Assembly (NCBI GenBank): GCA_002897735.1
Contig: BDTW01000052.1
Coordinates: 64,634 to 128,633 of the forward strand
DNA: 64,000 nt
Origin: a bacterium BMS3Bbin13
Lineage (GTDB): Bacteria > Pseudomonadota > Gammaproteobacteria > 21-64-14
Reading direction: 5' to 3'
Of the stretch, positions 44,855 through 52,917 are shown one piece after another. The position numbers and the translations under genes were made by a program. The notes under the pieces were generated by a model. The model searched no databases and was not told the DNA's origin. It was given only the letters and a program-made list of their open reading frames with translations. Numbering within the stretch: position 1 is the first letter of the stretch; each line of letters opens with the position of its first letter.

Positions 44855-45679
44855 TCAAAAGAACGTGCCTTTGATCGGCGAAGAGGCGCTCGCGTAACGC
44901 TTGCGCGGAATGCGGCCCGCAAGATACGCCTCGCGCCCCGCCTCCACCGCCTTTCTCATCGCCCCGGCCATGAGCACGGGGTCGCGCGCACCGGCGATGG
45001 CGGTGTTCATGAGCACCCCGTCGCAGCCGAGTTCCATGGCGACCGCCGCGTCCGAGGCGGTCCCCACGCCGGCGTCGACCAGGATCGGCACGTTCGCGTT
45101 CTCGACGATGGTGCGGAGGTTGTAGGGGTTTCGGATTCCGAGGCCCGAGCCGATCGGCGCGGCGAGCGGCATCACCGCGATGCAGCCCATCTCCTCGAAG
45201 CGCCGCGCGGCGATCGGGTCGTCGTTGGTGTAGACCATGACCTTGAAGCCGTCGCGTACCAATTCGCGTGCCGCCTTGATCGTCTGCTCGATGTCGGGGA
45301 ACAGCGTCTTCTCGTCGCCCAGGACCTCGAGCTTCACCAAATCGTGCCCGTCGAGCAGTTCGCGGGCCAGACGGCAGGTGCGCACGGCATCCTCGGCCGT
45401 GTAGCAACCCGCGGTGTTCGGCAGCAACGTGTAGCGTTCCGGCGGCAGGACCTCGAGCAGATTCGGTTCATTCGGATCCTGGCCGATGTTGGTGCGGCGG
45501 ATGGCGACCGTGACGATCTGTGCGCCGCTGGCCTCCACCGCGCGCCGTGTCTCGTCCAGGTCCCGGTACTTGCCGGTACCGACCAGGAGGCGCGAGTGAT
45601 AGGTCGCGCCGGCTACGGCCAGCGGGTCCGTGCGGCCGGTAGGCTCGTCGCGGAGCGGGGTGTGAATGACACTCGACAT
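44855..45679 (-). CDS. thiG: Thiazole synthase ThiG
   Basis: Forms the thiazole phosphate of thiamine from DXP, dehydroglycine and ThiS thiocarboxylate. The 274-residue TIM-barrel protein has [61 protein letters not shown] (the imine-forming Lys), [18 protein letters not shown], and [31 protein letters not shown]. It sits between thiS and trmB on the same strand. Confidence 0.97.
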   Translation of the reverse strand: MSSVIHTPLRDEPTGRTDPLAVAGATYHSRLLVGTGKYRDLDETRRAVEASGAQIVTVAIRRTNIGQDPNEPNLLEVLPPERYTLLPNTAGCYTAEDAVRTCRLARELLDGHDLVKLEVLGDEKTLFPDIEQTIKAARELVRDGFKVMVYTNDDPIAARRFEEMGCIAVMPLAAPIGSGLGIRNPYNLRTIVENANVPILVDAGVGTASDAAVAMELGCDGVLMNTAIAGARDPVLMAGAMRKAVEAGREAYLAGRIPRKRYASASSPIKGTFF

Positions 45680-45739
45680 GGCGATCGATGTCCTCGCTGA
45701 GGTTGCAGGGGGCGGCCCCGAAGGCCGGGACCGCGGGAT

Positions 45740-45940
45740 TCAGCCGCCGCCGATGGCGCGGACCACCTCGATCCGGTCGCCGGCGCGCAGGCGGTGCTGC
45801 GCATAGGCGCTGCGTGGCACGATCTCGCAGTTCACTTCCACGGCGACGCGCCGCCCGGCGAGCGCCAGCTCCTCGATGAGCTGCGCGGCGTTGATGCCGT
45901 CGGCGACCTGACGCCGCTCTCCGTTGAGGTAGATTTCCAT
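45740..45940 (-). CDS. thiS: Sulfur carrier protein ThiS
   Basis: A 66-residue ubiquitin-fold protein, MEIYLNGERRQVADGINAAQLIEEL, ending VRAIGGG. The C-terminal Gly-Gly is where the thiocarboxylate forms. It feeds ThiG, 60 bases downstream. The start at 45940 is the family start; the upstream open frame is not coding. No TPP riboswitch was recognised upstream. Confidence 0.95.
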   Translation of the reverse strand: MEIYLNGERRQVADGINAAQLIEELALAGRRVAVEVNCEIVPRSAYAQHRLRAGDRIEVVRAIGGG

Positions 45941-46050
45941 TCCGGCCACTCTGCGCGAATCTTGTATGGCATCGTCCATATTATACCAAGCGCCGCCTCG
46001 CCGGGGTGCCGGCCTCGCGGAGGGGTCGACGTGCGCGCCCTTTGACCCGG

Positions 46051-46292
46051 TGCGCGGCAAGCCCCGCCGTTGAGGGCGGGGAAGGATAGCGCGGACGGCG
46101 TAGCCGTCCTGCGCCGTTTCCCGGAGTTTTCTGCTATGGTGAGTGTTTTAAGGGCGGGACACGCCCGGTTCGCCTGTGAAGTGAGCGATGCAGTAGGGTC
46201 GCCAGCAGCAGGAACCCGCCGAAGCGACTCCGTGTGGCTGCCGCACTGAGCGCCGTAGGAATCTCCGGCATTCATGCCGGGGAGGATGTCAA
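46051..46292 (+). mobile_element. IS200/IS605-like element without tnpA or tnpB (copy B)
   Basis: The left hairpin CCCCGCCGTTGAGGGCGGGG (46062-46081) is followed by GAAGGATAGCGCGGACGGCG. The right hairpin CCGGCATTCATGCCGG (46265-46280) runs into GGAGGATGTCAA. The blocks GCAGGAACCCGCCGAAGCG and the left end match copy A at 24601-24840, and the flank GGTGCGCGGC is identical. An extended -10 (TGCTATGGT, 46132-46140) opens onto a hairpin GGGCG...CGCCC and the conserved scaffold. The bases after the right end (AAGACCTTCTGCG) would be the guide if a TnpB acts in trans. No protein gene is inside. Confidence 0.55.
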
Positions 46293-46381
46293 GACCTTCT
46301 GCGCAACGACAGATGCGCAGGTGCTCGGAACGATACTTGGTGATCGGATTCACCGCGGTCTGAACCGCACCCGACCGGCGC

Positions 46382-47530
46382 CTACGTCCCCCCGGAGACG
46401 GCCCTGGGATAGTCGGCGAGCATCTGCGCGAGTGCGTCCAACCGGTCGCGGGGCGTATAGAAATGCGGGGAGAAGCGCACACCGCCGCCGCGCAGGGCGC
46501 ACTGGACCCCGTGCCCGCGCAGATACGCGGACAGCCCTTCGGCCGTACCCTCGCGCGGCCGGGCGGTCACGATCCCCGCGCGTCGCGAATCGTCCGGCGG
46601 AGAAATCAATTCCAGGTAATGTAATTCTTGAATTATGTCAATTAAGTACCTTGTATTTTCAAGTATTTCCTTCTCTATGTGCGCAATCCCAATGGTCTCG
46701 ATCAGGGCCAGGCTCGCCTCTAATCCATAGATTCCGAGCATGTTCGGACTGCCGCATTCGAAGCGCCGGGCGCTGTGTGCCGGCTCCCAGACCGGTCGAT
46801 CGAAGTCGCCGACGGCCTCCACCATATGCCAACCATACTGACGTAGCCGCAGTCTCTCGCGCAGTTCCGGCCGCACGTAGAATACGGCGAGCCCCTCGGG
46901 GCCGAGCATCCACTTGTGACCATCGGCCGCCACGAAATCCGCCTGTGCCGCCCGCACGTCAAAGGCCACGGCACCGAGCGCCTGGATGGCATCGACGCAG
47001 AACAGTACACCGCGCTTGCGGCAGCCGCGCCCGAGCCGCTCGAGATCGAGCCGCAGCCCGTCACCATACTGGACCGCGCTGATGCTGAGGAGCCGCGTGC
47101 GCCCGTCGATGGCATCGAGCAGCGCACCCTCCGGATCCGGCGCCCTCGAGAGCGGGACCCGGTGCAGCGCGACCCCCTGATCGGCGAGCGACTCCCAGAC
47201 GATACGATTGGAAGGGAATTCCTCGCGCGCGCTCACCACGTTGTCCCCGGACCGCCAATCCAGACCGTAGGCCACCACCGACAGACCCTCGGACGTGCTC
47301 TTGAGGAGCGCAACGTCGTCGCTCGAGGAGGCGCCGAGGAGACGCGCCAGACGCCCGCGCAGGCGAGCCTCGGTCTCGGCCCAACGCAGATAATGTTGCG
47401 AACCGCAGCGGGCATTTTCCTCGGCGAAGGCGGTAACCGCAGCCGCGGTACGGCGCGGCCATGGTGCGACGGCGGCATGGTTCAGGTAGATCACGGTCGG
47501 ATCGAGGATAAATTCGTCGTGGTAGTCCAT
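46382..47530 (-). CDS. Class V aminotransferase (cysteine desulfurase-like PLP enzyme)
   Basis: A PLP enzyme of fold type I, 382 residues from 47530. Motifs: YLNHAAVAPWPRRTAAAV, ALLKSTSEGLSVVAYGL, SAVQYGDGLRLDLERLGR, FCVDAIQALGAVAFDV, and the Schiff-base lysine in VAADGHKWMLGPEGLAVFYV. It is related to NifS/CsdA-type desulfurases and isopenicillin-N epimerase-like proteins; the substrate is not known. Starts at 47530 (CGGAG upstream) or 47572 are possible. A ~110-base patch around 46600-46710 is distinctly AT-rich inside an otherwise GC-rich gene. Confidence 0.85.
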   Translation of the reverse strand: MDYHDEFILDPTVIYLNHAAVAPWPRRTAAAVTAFAEENARCGSQHYLRWAETEARLRGRLARLLGASSSDDVALLKSTSEGLSVVAYGLDWRSGDNVVSAREEFPSNRIVWESLADQGVALHRVPLSRAPDPEGALLDAIDGRTRLLSISAVQYGDGLRLDLERLGRGCRKRGVLFCVDAIQALGAVAFDVRAAQADFVAADGHKWMLGPEGLAVFYVRPELRERLRLRQYGWHMVEAVGDFDRPVWEPAHSARRFECGSPNMLGIYGLEASLALIETIGIAHIEKEILENTRYLIDIIQELHYLELISPPDDSRRAGIVTARPREGTAEGLSAYLRGHGVQCALRGGGVRFSPHFYTPRDRLDALAQMLADYPRAVSGGT

Positions 47531-47854
47531 GGGCCCGGACTCCGTTCCTGCGTGAGGTGAGGATTGAGACATGGTAGCGGTTAGGAAAGCCGAGTGTGGC
47601 CCCGGAGGGCGGGAATCGCCGGGAAAAACCACCCGCAAACTTTAGTTCGCATAATGTATATTATGTCAAATTGAAGATTCAGATGGGCTGAGGCATTGAT
47701 TGCCCAAGCGGGCCCGGCACGGTAACATCGCCCGGCCGTGATGGGCCCCGGTCGTAACCATGCGCCGCGTGCGGTTTACGCGCCCTCGTCTGCACCCCGA
47801 ATGGGGCGGCGCAGCGGGATGCTCCATTCCCACCGTTATCCTGGACGGGATCCG

Positions 47855-48487
47855 ATGACCAAAGACCGCGGTTTCGACCCCGAGACACCGCACACCGGTG
47901 ATGATGACTTCCCGGAACTGGAACTCTCCGATGAAGACATCCTCGATGCCATGCAATATATCCCGGGGTTCCTGGATATCAGTACCGCGGATTTTCGCGA
48001 GATCTACCACTACGCGCATCGCCATGCGCTGGAACGCCTGTTCGGGCGGGTCCGGGCGGGCAGCCTGATGCGCGCCGGCATCGAGCCCCTGCATCCGGAC
48101 ACGATACTCCAGCAGGCGATTGCCGTGATGGCCCGCCAGGGCCTGAAAAGCCTGCCGGTGGTCGACGCCGGGAACCGGGTGGTCGGGATACTGACCGAAA
48201 GCGACTTCCTTCGCCGGCTCCAAGCCGACACCTTTCTCGAGTTGTTGTTGCGGCTGGTAAAGGACATCGGAAGCTTCCGCCATCGCTGTCACGAGACGCC
48301 GGTGAGCGAGGCCATGTGCGCGGCGCCTGTCACCATCGGGGAAGACGCCGGCTTCTTTACGATCATAAAGGCCTTCCATAGACACGATGGGCGCAGCATG
48401 CCGGTGGTCGACGCCGGCGGCCTCCTGCGCGGGCTGCTGCTGCGCAAGGATTTTCTCGATGCCTGTCATCTGGAGAATCTGCTGTGA
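47855..48487 (+). CDS. CBS-domain pair protein, partner of HPP membrane protein
   Basis: A 210-residue protein. After an acidic N-terminus come two CBS domains: RAGSLMRAGIEPLHPDTILQQAIAVMARQGLKSLPVVDAGNRVVGILTESDFLRRL and VSEAMCAAPVTIGEDAGFFTIIKAFHRHDGRSMPVVDAGGLLRGLLLRKDFL. CBS pairs sense adenine nucleotides. It overlaps the HPP membrane gene by four bases (GTGA), and HPP-CBS fusions are known, so it is probably the regulatory subunit. The start at 47855 is preferred to open frame upstream. Confidence 0.87.
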   Translation: MTKDRGFDPETPHTGDDDFPELELSDEDILDAMQYIPGFLDISTADFREIYHYAHRHALERLFGRVRAGSLMRAGIEPLHPDTILQQAIAVMARQGLKSLPVVDAGNRVVGILTESDFLRRLQADTFLELLLRLVKDIGSFRHRCHETPVSEAMCAAPVTIGEDAGFFTIIKAFHRHDGRSMPVVDAGGLLRGLLLRKDFLDACHLENLL

Positions 48488-49044
48488 ACCTGCGGGCATA
48501 TCTGACCAAGATGCGCGGCACGACCCGCGGCAGCCCGCCGCGGGTCAGCAACAGCGAGATCGCCTGGTCCTGGGTGGGCGCCTTCCTCGGCATCGGCGCC
48601 TGCGGCGCGCTGACGCAGCTTTTCCTCAGCGGTCGCGACCTGACCTTGATAATCGGCTCGTTCGGCGCCTCGGCGGTGCTGGCCTACGGCGCGGTGCGCA
48701 GCCCGCTGGCGCAGCCGCGCAACTTGATCGGCGGCCACATCGTTTCCGCCATCGTCGGCGTGACCGTATGGAAGCTGTTTCATTATGCCCCCTGGCATAT
48801 CCCCTGGGCGGCGGAGGCGATCGCGGTGGCCACCGCGATCGCGCTAATGCACGCCACGCGGACGCTGCACCCGCCCGGCGGTGCCACCGCCCTGATCGCG
48901 GTGATCGGCTCCTCGAAGATCCACTGGCTTGGTTATTACTACGTCTTGGTCCCCGCGACCCTGGGACCGCTCATCCTGCTGGCGGTGGCGCTGCTGGTGA
49001 ACAACATTCCCTCGACCCGGCGCTACCCGGAGATCTGGTTCTAG
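48484..49044 (+). CDS. HPP-family integral membrane protein
   Basis: A 186-residue protein with about four membrane helices. It contains the family motif HATRTLHPPGGATALIAVIGS, with the His-Pro-Pro that names the family, and LIIGSFGASAVLAYGAVRSPLAQPRNLIGGHIVSA. The start is GTG at 48484, overlapping the CBS gene stop. Plant chloroplast HPP proteins have been linked to nitrite transport; bacterial function is not established. An anion or nitrogen-oxyanion transport role regulated by the CBS partner is inference. Confidence 0.9.
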   Translation: MNLRAYLTKMRGTTRGSPPRVSNSEIAWSWVGAFLGIGACGALTQLFLSGRDLTLIIGSFGASAVLAYGAVRSPLAQPRNLIGGHIVSAIVGVTVWKLFHYAPWHIPWAAEAIAVATAIALMHATRTLHPPGGATALIAVIGSSKIHWLGYYYVLVPATLGPLILLAVALLVNNIPSTRRYPEIWF

Positions 49045-49054
49045 CTCTAGTTGA

Positions 49055-49083
49055 TTGTCGATCCGGACACGTGGCACTATAGT
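49055..49083 (+). promoter_or_regulatory. Probable sigma70 promoter of the Xre-RES operon
   Basis: TTGTCG (49055-49060), a 17-base spacer, and TATAGT (49078-49083) lie 33 bases before the antitoxin ATG. An imperfect dyad, GTCATATGTCAC, lies between the -10 and the start codon and may be the antitoxin operator. Confidence 0.6.
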
Positions 49084-49115
49084 TAAGGTCATATGTCACG
49101 AAAGGACCAATCGCC

Positions 49116-49556
49116 ATGGCCGAACCTTCCGGAATTCTGGACACCCTCGGAGGCGCACGCTACCTCGGTCGCAAGCGCGGTCCTGTCGACCTGCGCGAGT
49201 TGGTCCGCGCCGGCCTCCCCTACCAGGCCGCCGAATTCCTGCTGCTCGAAAGCCTTGGCTTGGCGCTGGATGAAGCGGCCCGCCTGCTGGCGGTCTCGCG
49301 CCGCACCCTGACGAGGAAGAGACAGAACCCGAAGGAGCGCTTGGGCCCGGCCGAATCGGACCGTCTGTACCGGCTCGCCCGTACACTTACGCTGGCCTCG
49401 GAGGTCTTGGGCGATGATGCGGCAGCCCGGGAATGGCTAAAGACCCCCAACCGGGCTCTGGGTGGTGATCGCCCGCTGGATTTGCTCGACACCGAGCCTG
49501 GCGTGCGTGCCGTGGAGGACGTACTGGACCGCGCCGCGTGGGGCGATGTTGGGTGA
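49116..49556 (+). CDS. Xre/ParS-type antitoxin (DUF2384) of a RES-Xre system
   Basis: A 146-residue antitoxin. The N-terminal Xre-like helical region (LRELVRAGLPYQAAEFLLLESLGLALDEAARLLAVSRRTLTRKRQ) precedes the DUF2384 toxin-binding part (LYRLARTLTLASEVLGDDAAAREWLKTPNRALGGDRPLDLLDTEPGVRAVEDVLDRAAWG). It overlaps the RES toxin start by four bases. It should repress its own promoter and neutralise the toxin. Confidence 0.93.
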   Translation: MAEPSGILDTLGGARYLGRKRGPVDLRELVRAGLPYQAAEFLLLESLGLALDEAARLLAVSRRTLTRKRQNPKERLGPAESDRLYRLARTLTLASEVLGDDAAAREWLKTPNRALGGDRPLDLLDTEPGVRAVEDVLDRAAWGDVG

Positions 49557-50020
49557 GAACGGCGCTCTACCGCCTTGTCCACAAGCGTTACGCAGATCAG
49601 GTACTGACTGGAGAAGGCAGCCGACGCCGGGGCAGTCGCTGGACGCGACCGGGGATAGCGGCAGTCTACGCTGCGGAAACGTTGAGCCTCGCGGTGCTGG
49701 AGCTTTACGTGCAGATCGCACAGCAGCACGCCCGGCACATACCCCTCGTCTACTTCCGCATCGAGCTACCCGAAACCGTCCCCATCGAAGCATTGCGGCC
49801 GCAGGACCTTCCGGAAAGCTGGAACGCCTATCCCTATCCTGAGAGCATGCAGGACCTGGGTACCGGCTGGATCAGGCGGGGCGAGGCCCTTGCCCTGTAT
49901 GTTCCCTCCGCCGTGGTTCCGACGGAGCGCAACGTGATATTAAATCCGGCGCACCGGGAGTTCCACAAGCTGCGTATCTCCACACCACAGCCATTCTCGC
50001 TTGATGAAAGACTGCCCTGA
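49553..50020 (+). CDS. RES-domain toxin (NAD+-degrading)
   Basis: A 155-residue toxin of the RES family, members of which degrade or phosphorolyse NAD+. Its blocks are complete: TALYRLVHKRYAD, GSRRRGSRWTRPGIAAVYAAETLSLAVLELYVQ (Arg and Glu), and ALALYVPSAVVPTERNVILNPAHREF (Ser). The start is GTG at 49553, within the antitoxin stop. The system looks intact. Confidence 0.93.
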   Translation: MRTALYRLVHKRYADQVLTGEGSRRRGSRWTRPGIAAVYAAETLSLAVLELYVQIAQQHARHIPLVYFRIELPETVPIEALRPQDLPESWNAYPYPESMQDLGTGWIRRGEALALYVPSAVVPTERNVILNPAHREFHKLRISTPQPFSLDERLP

Positions 50021-50052
50021 CCGTCCTTGAATGGTTACCACCGATGGGCGGC

Positions 50053-51354
50053 TCACCCCTTCAACCGGTGCTGTGCGCCGATCTCCTGCGCGCGCGCGTT
50101 CGGAACCCCGGCCTCGCGGGCAAACCCGGGCCACCTCGAGACTGTTTCGACGATCTCGTCGAGCACTTCCGCGGGGCGGGCGAGCCCGATCGAACGGCCG
50201 ACCGCCAGCAGGTCCTCGCGGGTGAAACCGTCGCGTTTGCCGTTGATGGTCATCTGGTGCCGGCGCGTCCACACCCCTTGGGGATTGTTTGCATAGACCA
50301 CATCGAAGGCCGGCGCCAGGCGCCAGCGCCCGTCGCGTCCCATAAGGAAGGCGATATTCTTCGTATGATCGTCCTGGTTGCGGGCGACGACGTTGAACAG
50401 CATGCGCCGGTACTGCTGCGCCGCTTCGGCCTTGGTGAGGCGCAGCCTGCGCATGACCTCGAAGGCCTGCTCGTAGCCATACGCGGCGGTCGCGTTGAAG
50501 TCGTAGTGGGCGATGCCGCACAGGGACTGCAAGTGCAGCTTCTCGCCGTTCTCGCGATCGAAGCGCCGGGTCAGAAAGTGGGCCCGCCCGCCCTCCTCCA
50601 GCAGACGGCTCTCGTGCATCGCAATGCCGGCGGCCTTCGCCATGAGGTGGTAGGCGTATTCGATGCGCCCGTAGCCCTTCGGTGCGCCGAGTTCCAGGTC
50701 CGAGACCCCGTCGAATTTCAGGATCCAGTAGTCGTAGCCGGCCGGCGCCGTGGTCTGGCCGGACAGGATCCGGCCCTCGGCGTTCATGGCGATCACCGCC
50801 TTGGGCCGGGCCCCGCCCGCGGACGTGCCCACGCGCAGGATGTCCAGCATCGCGCCGTTCTTCGCCTGCTCGTCCTCGCCCCACCGGATATCGAGCCGGC
50901 CCCGGTGGGCCATGATCTCCCGGGCGAGCGCCACCAGTTCGGACACCTCCACCGGCACGGCGCGATCCAGGGCCGGAATGACCGCGGGCTCGAACTCCAG
51001 CGCCCCCATGCCCCTCGTCCCCGTGTAGCACAGCCGCTCCACCGGGCTGAATCCCGCCGCGTCCCGTCCGCTGCGCGCGAGCCAGGTATCGATGATCGCG
51101 TTGCCGAACTTGTCCGGCAGCGCATCGGCCAGGAGTCCCGGCAGGCCCCGGAAGGTCTCGCGGTTCAGTGTGGGGAACTCGAACACCTGGCCCCGGGCCT
51201 GGTCGAGGGGCATCTGCAGCGGCGCGAGGTCGTAGCCCGAGGCCGGAAAATCCGATGTGAACTCGAACGCCCCGAGATTTCGCTCGGCGTCCCAGGCGAC
51301 CGCGCCCACCTCCCGCCCCCAGAGACGCACCATGGCGGCTACGGGCGTCACCAT
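50053..51354 (-). CDS. hipA: HipA-type serine/threonine kinase toxin
   Basis: A 433-residue kinase of the HipA family; E. coli HipA phosphorylates GltX and induces dormancy. Motifs: FEFPTLNRETFRGLPGLLADALPDKFGN, SAGGARPKAVIAMN (the ejectable P-loop-like SxGGxxPK), GYDYWILKFDG, HFLTRRFDRENGEKLHLQ, and the catalytic FNVVARNQDDHTKNIAFLM with DVVYANN. It overlaps hipB by 7 bases. All catalytic blocks are present, so it should be active. It is convergent with the RES toxin. Confidence 0.93.
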   Translation of the reverse strand: MVTPVAAMVRLWGREVGAVAWDAERNLGAFEFTSDFPASGYDLAPLQMPLDQARGQVFEFPTLNRETFRGLPGLLADALPDKFGNAIIDTWLARSGRDAAGFSPVERLCYTGTRGMGALEFEPAVIPALDRAVPVEVSELVALAREIMAHRGRLDIRWGEDEQAKNGAMLDILRVGTSAGGARPKAVIAMNAEGRILSGQTTAPAGYDYWILKFDGVSDLELGAPKGYGRIEYAYHLMAKAAGIAMHESRLLEEGGRAHFLTRRFDRENGEKLHLQSLCGIAHYDFNATAAYGYEQAFEVMRRLRLTKAEAAQQYRRMLFNVVARNQDDHTKNIAFLMGRDGRWRLAPAFDVVYANNPQGVWTRRHQMTINGKRDGFTREDLLAVGRSIGLARPAEVLDEIVETVSRWPGFAREAGVPNARAQEIGAQHRLKG

Positions 51355-51728
51355 GGCTCATCCTCACCCGTGTCCGATCCCTTGACGGCCTGCCGTTCCG
51401 CAGGGGCGTGCGCCTCGGGATGGGCCCGCCGGCGCCCGGAGGCCCGGCGCCGTTTCCTGCCCCGGCGCTTGGCCAGATCCAGCGGGCTCAATCGCGGCTC
51501 GGGGAGAAGCGCATCGAGCGCCTCCAATGTGCCGAGTTCACGCAGCACCGCGATGAGGCTCTCGAGCTTCCCCTTCCCGGTCTCCAGCGCCTTGAGGGTG
51601 CCGAGGCTGAGCGTGGTCGCCGCGGCGAGTTCCGCCTGGGTACGGTTCCGGCGCAGGCGCAGGGCCCGCAGCCGTTGTCCCAGGATCTGCGCGATGGCTT
51701 GATCCGTCAGCGGATAGTAATCCACCAT
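51348..51728 (-). CDS. hipB: HipB-type antitoxin, XRE-family HTH
   Basis: A 126-residue repressor/antitoxin. The HTH is ILGQRLRALRLRRNRTQAELAAATTLSLGTLKALETGKGKLESLIAVLREL. The C-terminal half is basic and disordered (KRRGRKRRRASGRRRAHPEAHA), longer than E. coli HipB. First gene of hipBA. A 25-bp palindrome upstream and a strong promoter are visible. Confidence 0.9.
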   Translation of the reverse strand: MVDYYPLTDQAIAQILGQRLRALRLRRNRTQAELAAATTLSLGTLKALETGKGKLESLIAVLRELGTLEALDALLPEPRLSPLDLAKRRGRKRRRASGRRRAHPEAHAPAERQAVKGSDTGEDEPW

Positions 51729-51743
51729 AACAGCCGATTTCCT

Positions 51744-51768
51744 ATCTGAAATCCCATGGATTTCAGAT
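51744..51768 (-). promoter_or_regulatory. HipB operator: perfect 11-bp-arm palindrome
   Basis: ATCTGAAATCC-CAT-GGATTTCAGAT lies 16 bases before the hipB start and downstream of the promoter. Its position fits roadblock or occlusion autorepression. Only one such palindrome is present. Confidence 0.75.
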
Positions 51769-51788
51769 TAATCAACAGGGTTATGGCT

Positions 51789-51816
51789 ATTATATCCACC
51801 CAACCGGATCGGTCAA
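51789..51816 (-). promoter_or_regulatory. Sigma70 promoter of hipBA
   Basis: On the minus strand, TTGACC (51816-51811), a 16-base spacer and a perfect TATAAT (51794-51789). It lies in an AT-rich pocket about 60 bases before hipB. Confidence 0.75.
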
Positions 51817-51870
51817 GTAGTTTATTGGTCGTTTTCTTGGCTTTTATGCTGTGATTATAATCGTAATGGC

Positions 51871-52110
51871 TTATTTCGTATCTTTTGTAGCGGATCTGTT
51901 GATGGGCGTGACGTCATCAAGCCTTGGCGCCTTGCCGCCATCGATCCCGGTGCAGCGGCACCGGATCTCATCCAGCCATTCCTGCGAGACCGAAACGTCT
52001 CGGTCGAGATCCGGGCTTTCAAGGAGGGTTTCGGCGATAAAGGCGCGAGTGGTGGGTTCGAGCTGCATCGCCTCGTCGAGGACCTTCGAGGGGGCGGGTT
52101 TGGCGAGCAT
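51871..52110 (-). CDS. Putative addiction-module antitoxin component, orphan
   Basis: A 79-residue protein: VLDEAMQLEPTTRAFIAETLLESPDLDRDVSVSQEWLDEIRCRCTGIDGGKAPRLDDV. This is the pattern of the TIGR02574-type addiction-module component that normally precedes a RelE-type toxin. No toxin follows; the downstream bases run into the hipBA promoter pocket. The last ~12 residues (TPINRSATKDTK) depart from the family, suggesting the 3' end was rebuilt by recombination. Confidence 0.72.
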   Translation of the reverse strand: MLAKPAPSKVLDEAMQLEPTTRAFIAETLLESPDLDRDVSVSQEWLDEIRCRCTGIDGGKAPRLDDVTPINRSATKDTK

Positions 52111-52284
52111 CGCACCCCCCCTCAGGAAACTAAGACCAAGGAAAATAATTTATAATTCGTTATTACATATAGGTGCGCAAGCCTTCTCCAGTAAATTATT
52201 GCTCACCGGATGCCCTCCTCCACTCCGCGCCCACTCTGCTCAAATGCGCGCGCGACGGGACGGGACGCCCTCGACCCGCGCCGC

Positions 52285-52671
52285 TCAGCGCTTCCTGCCG
52301 ATCAGCTCGATCGGGTAGCCGTCCGGGTCTTCTACGAAGGCGATGATGGTGGTGCCGGCGTTCATGGGGCCGGCGTCGCGGAGGATCTTGCCGCCGCGTT
52401 GGCGGATGGCATCGGTGGCTTGGTAGACGTCGTCCACTTCCAGGGCGATGTGGCCGTAACCGTTGCCCAGGTCGTAGCGATCCGTCCCCCAGTTGTAGGT
52501 CAGTTCGATGACGGCCTCGTTCTTCTCATCGCCGTAGCCGACGAAGGCCAGGGTGAACTTTCCCTCCGGGTAGTCCTGGCGGCGCAGCAGGCGCATGCCG
52601 AGGACGTCGGTGTAGAACCGGATGGAGCGGTCCAGGTCGCCGACCCGGAGCATGGTGTGAAGAATGCGCAT
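52285..52671 (-). CDS. gloA: Lactoylglutathione lyase (glyoxalase I)
   Basis: Detoxifies methylglyoxal as its glutathione hemithioacetal. The 128-residue protein keeps all four metal ligands at the E. coli positions: H5 (MRILH), E56 (VIELTY), H74 (GYGHIALEV) and E122 (YPIELI). The Ni/Co-type short form is inferred from length. The start at 52671 begins the fold; longer upstream frames are not supported. Confidence 0.96.
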   Translation of the reverse strand: MRILHTMLRVGDLDRSIRFYTDVLGMRLLRRQDYPEGKFTLAFVGYGDEKNEAVIELTYNWGTDRYDLGNGYGHIALEVDDVYQATDAIRQRGGKILRDAGPMNAGTTIIAFVEDPDGYPIELIGRKR

Positions 52672-52917
52672 GGGGGCCTCCCGTTGCGGGGTTGGTCTGC
52701 GGGGACAATGCCGGCAGGGTAGCAGGATTGCGCGTGCCGGCGACAGGACGCGGGAGCAAGGCGGCAAGTGGTTTCCGCCATTGGGTCCGGCGTCTCCGCC
52801 CGGCGGCGGGGCCCGGCGGTTCTCGCGCCCCCTCGAGCGTCCCGGCGGCGGACCCGGCACCCCGCCGTGCGCCGGTACGAAACTTGCTGGTCATGTCCCA
52901 AAGCGAGAGGACCTGCC

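Noticed and set aside
45941-46050. TPP riboswitch upstream of thiS
   Set aside because: The conserved CTGAGA and GGGTAATGCCAGC-type blocks are not present.
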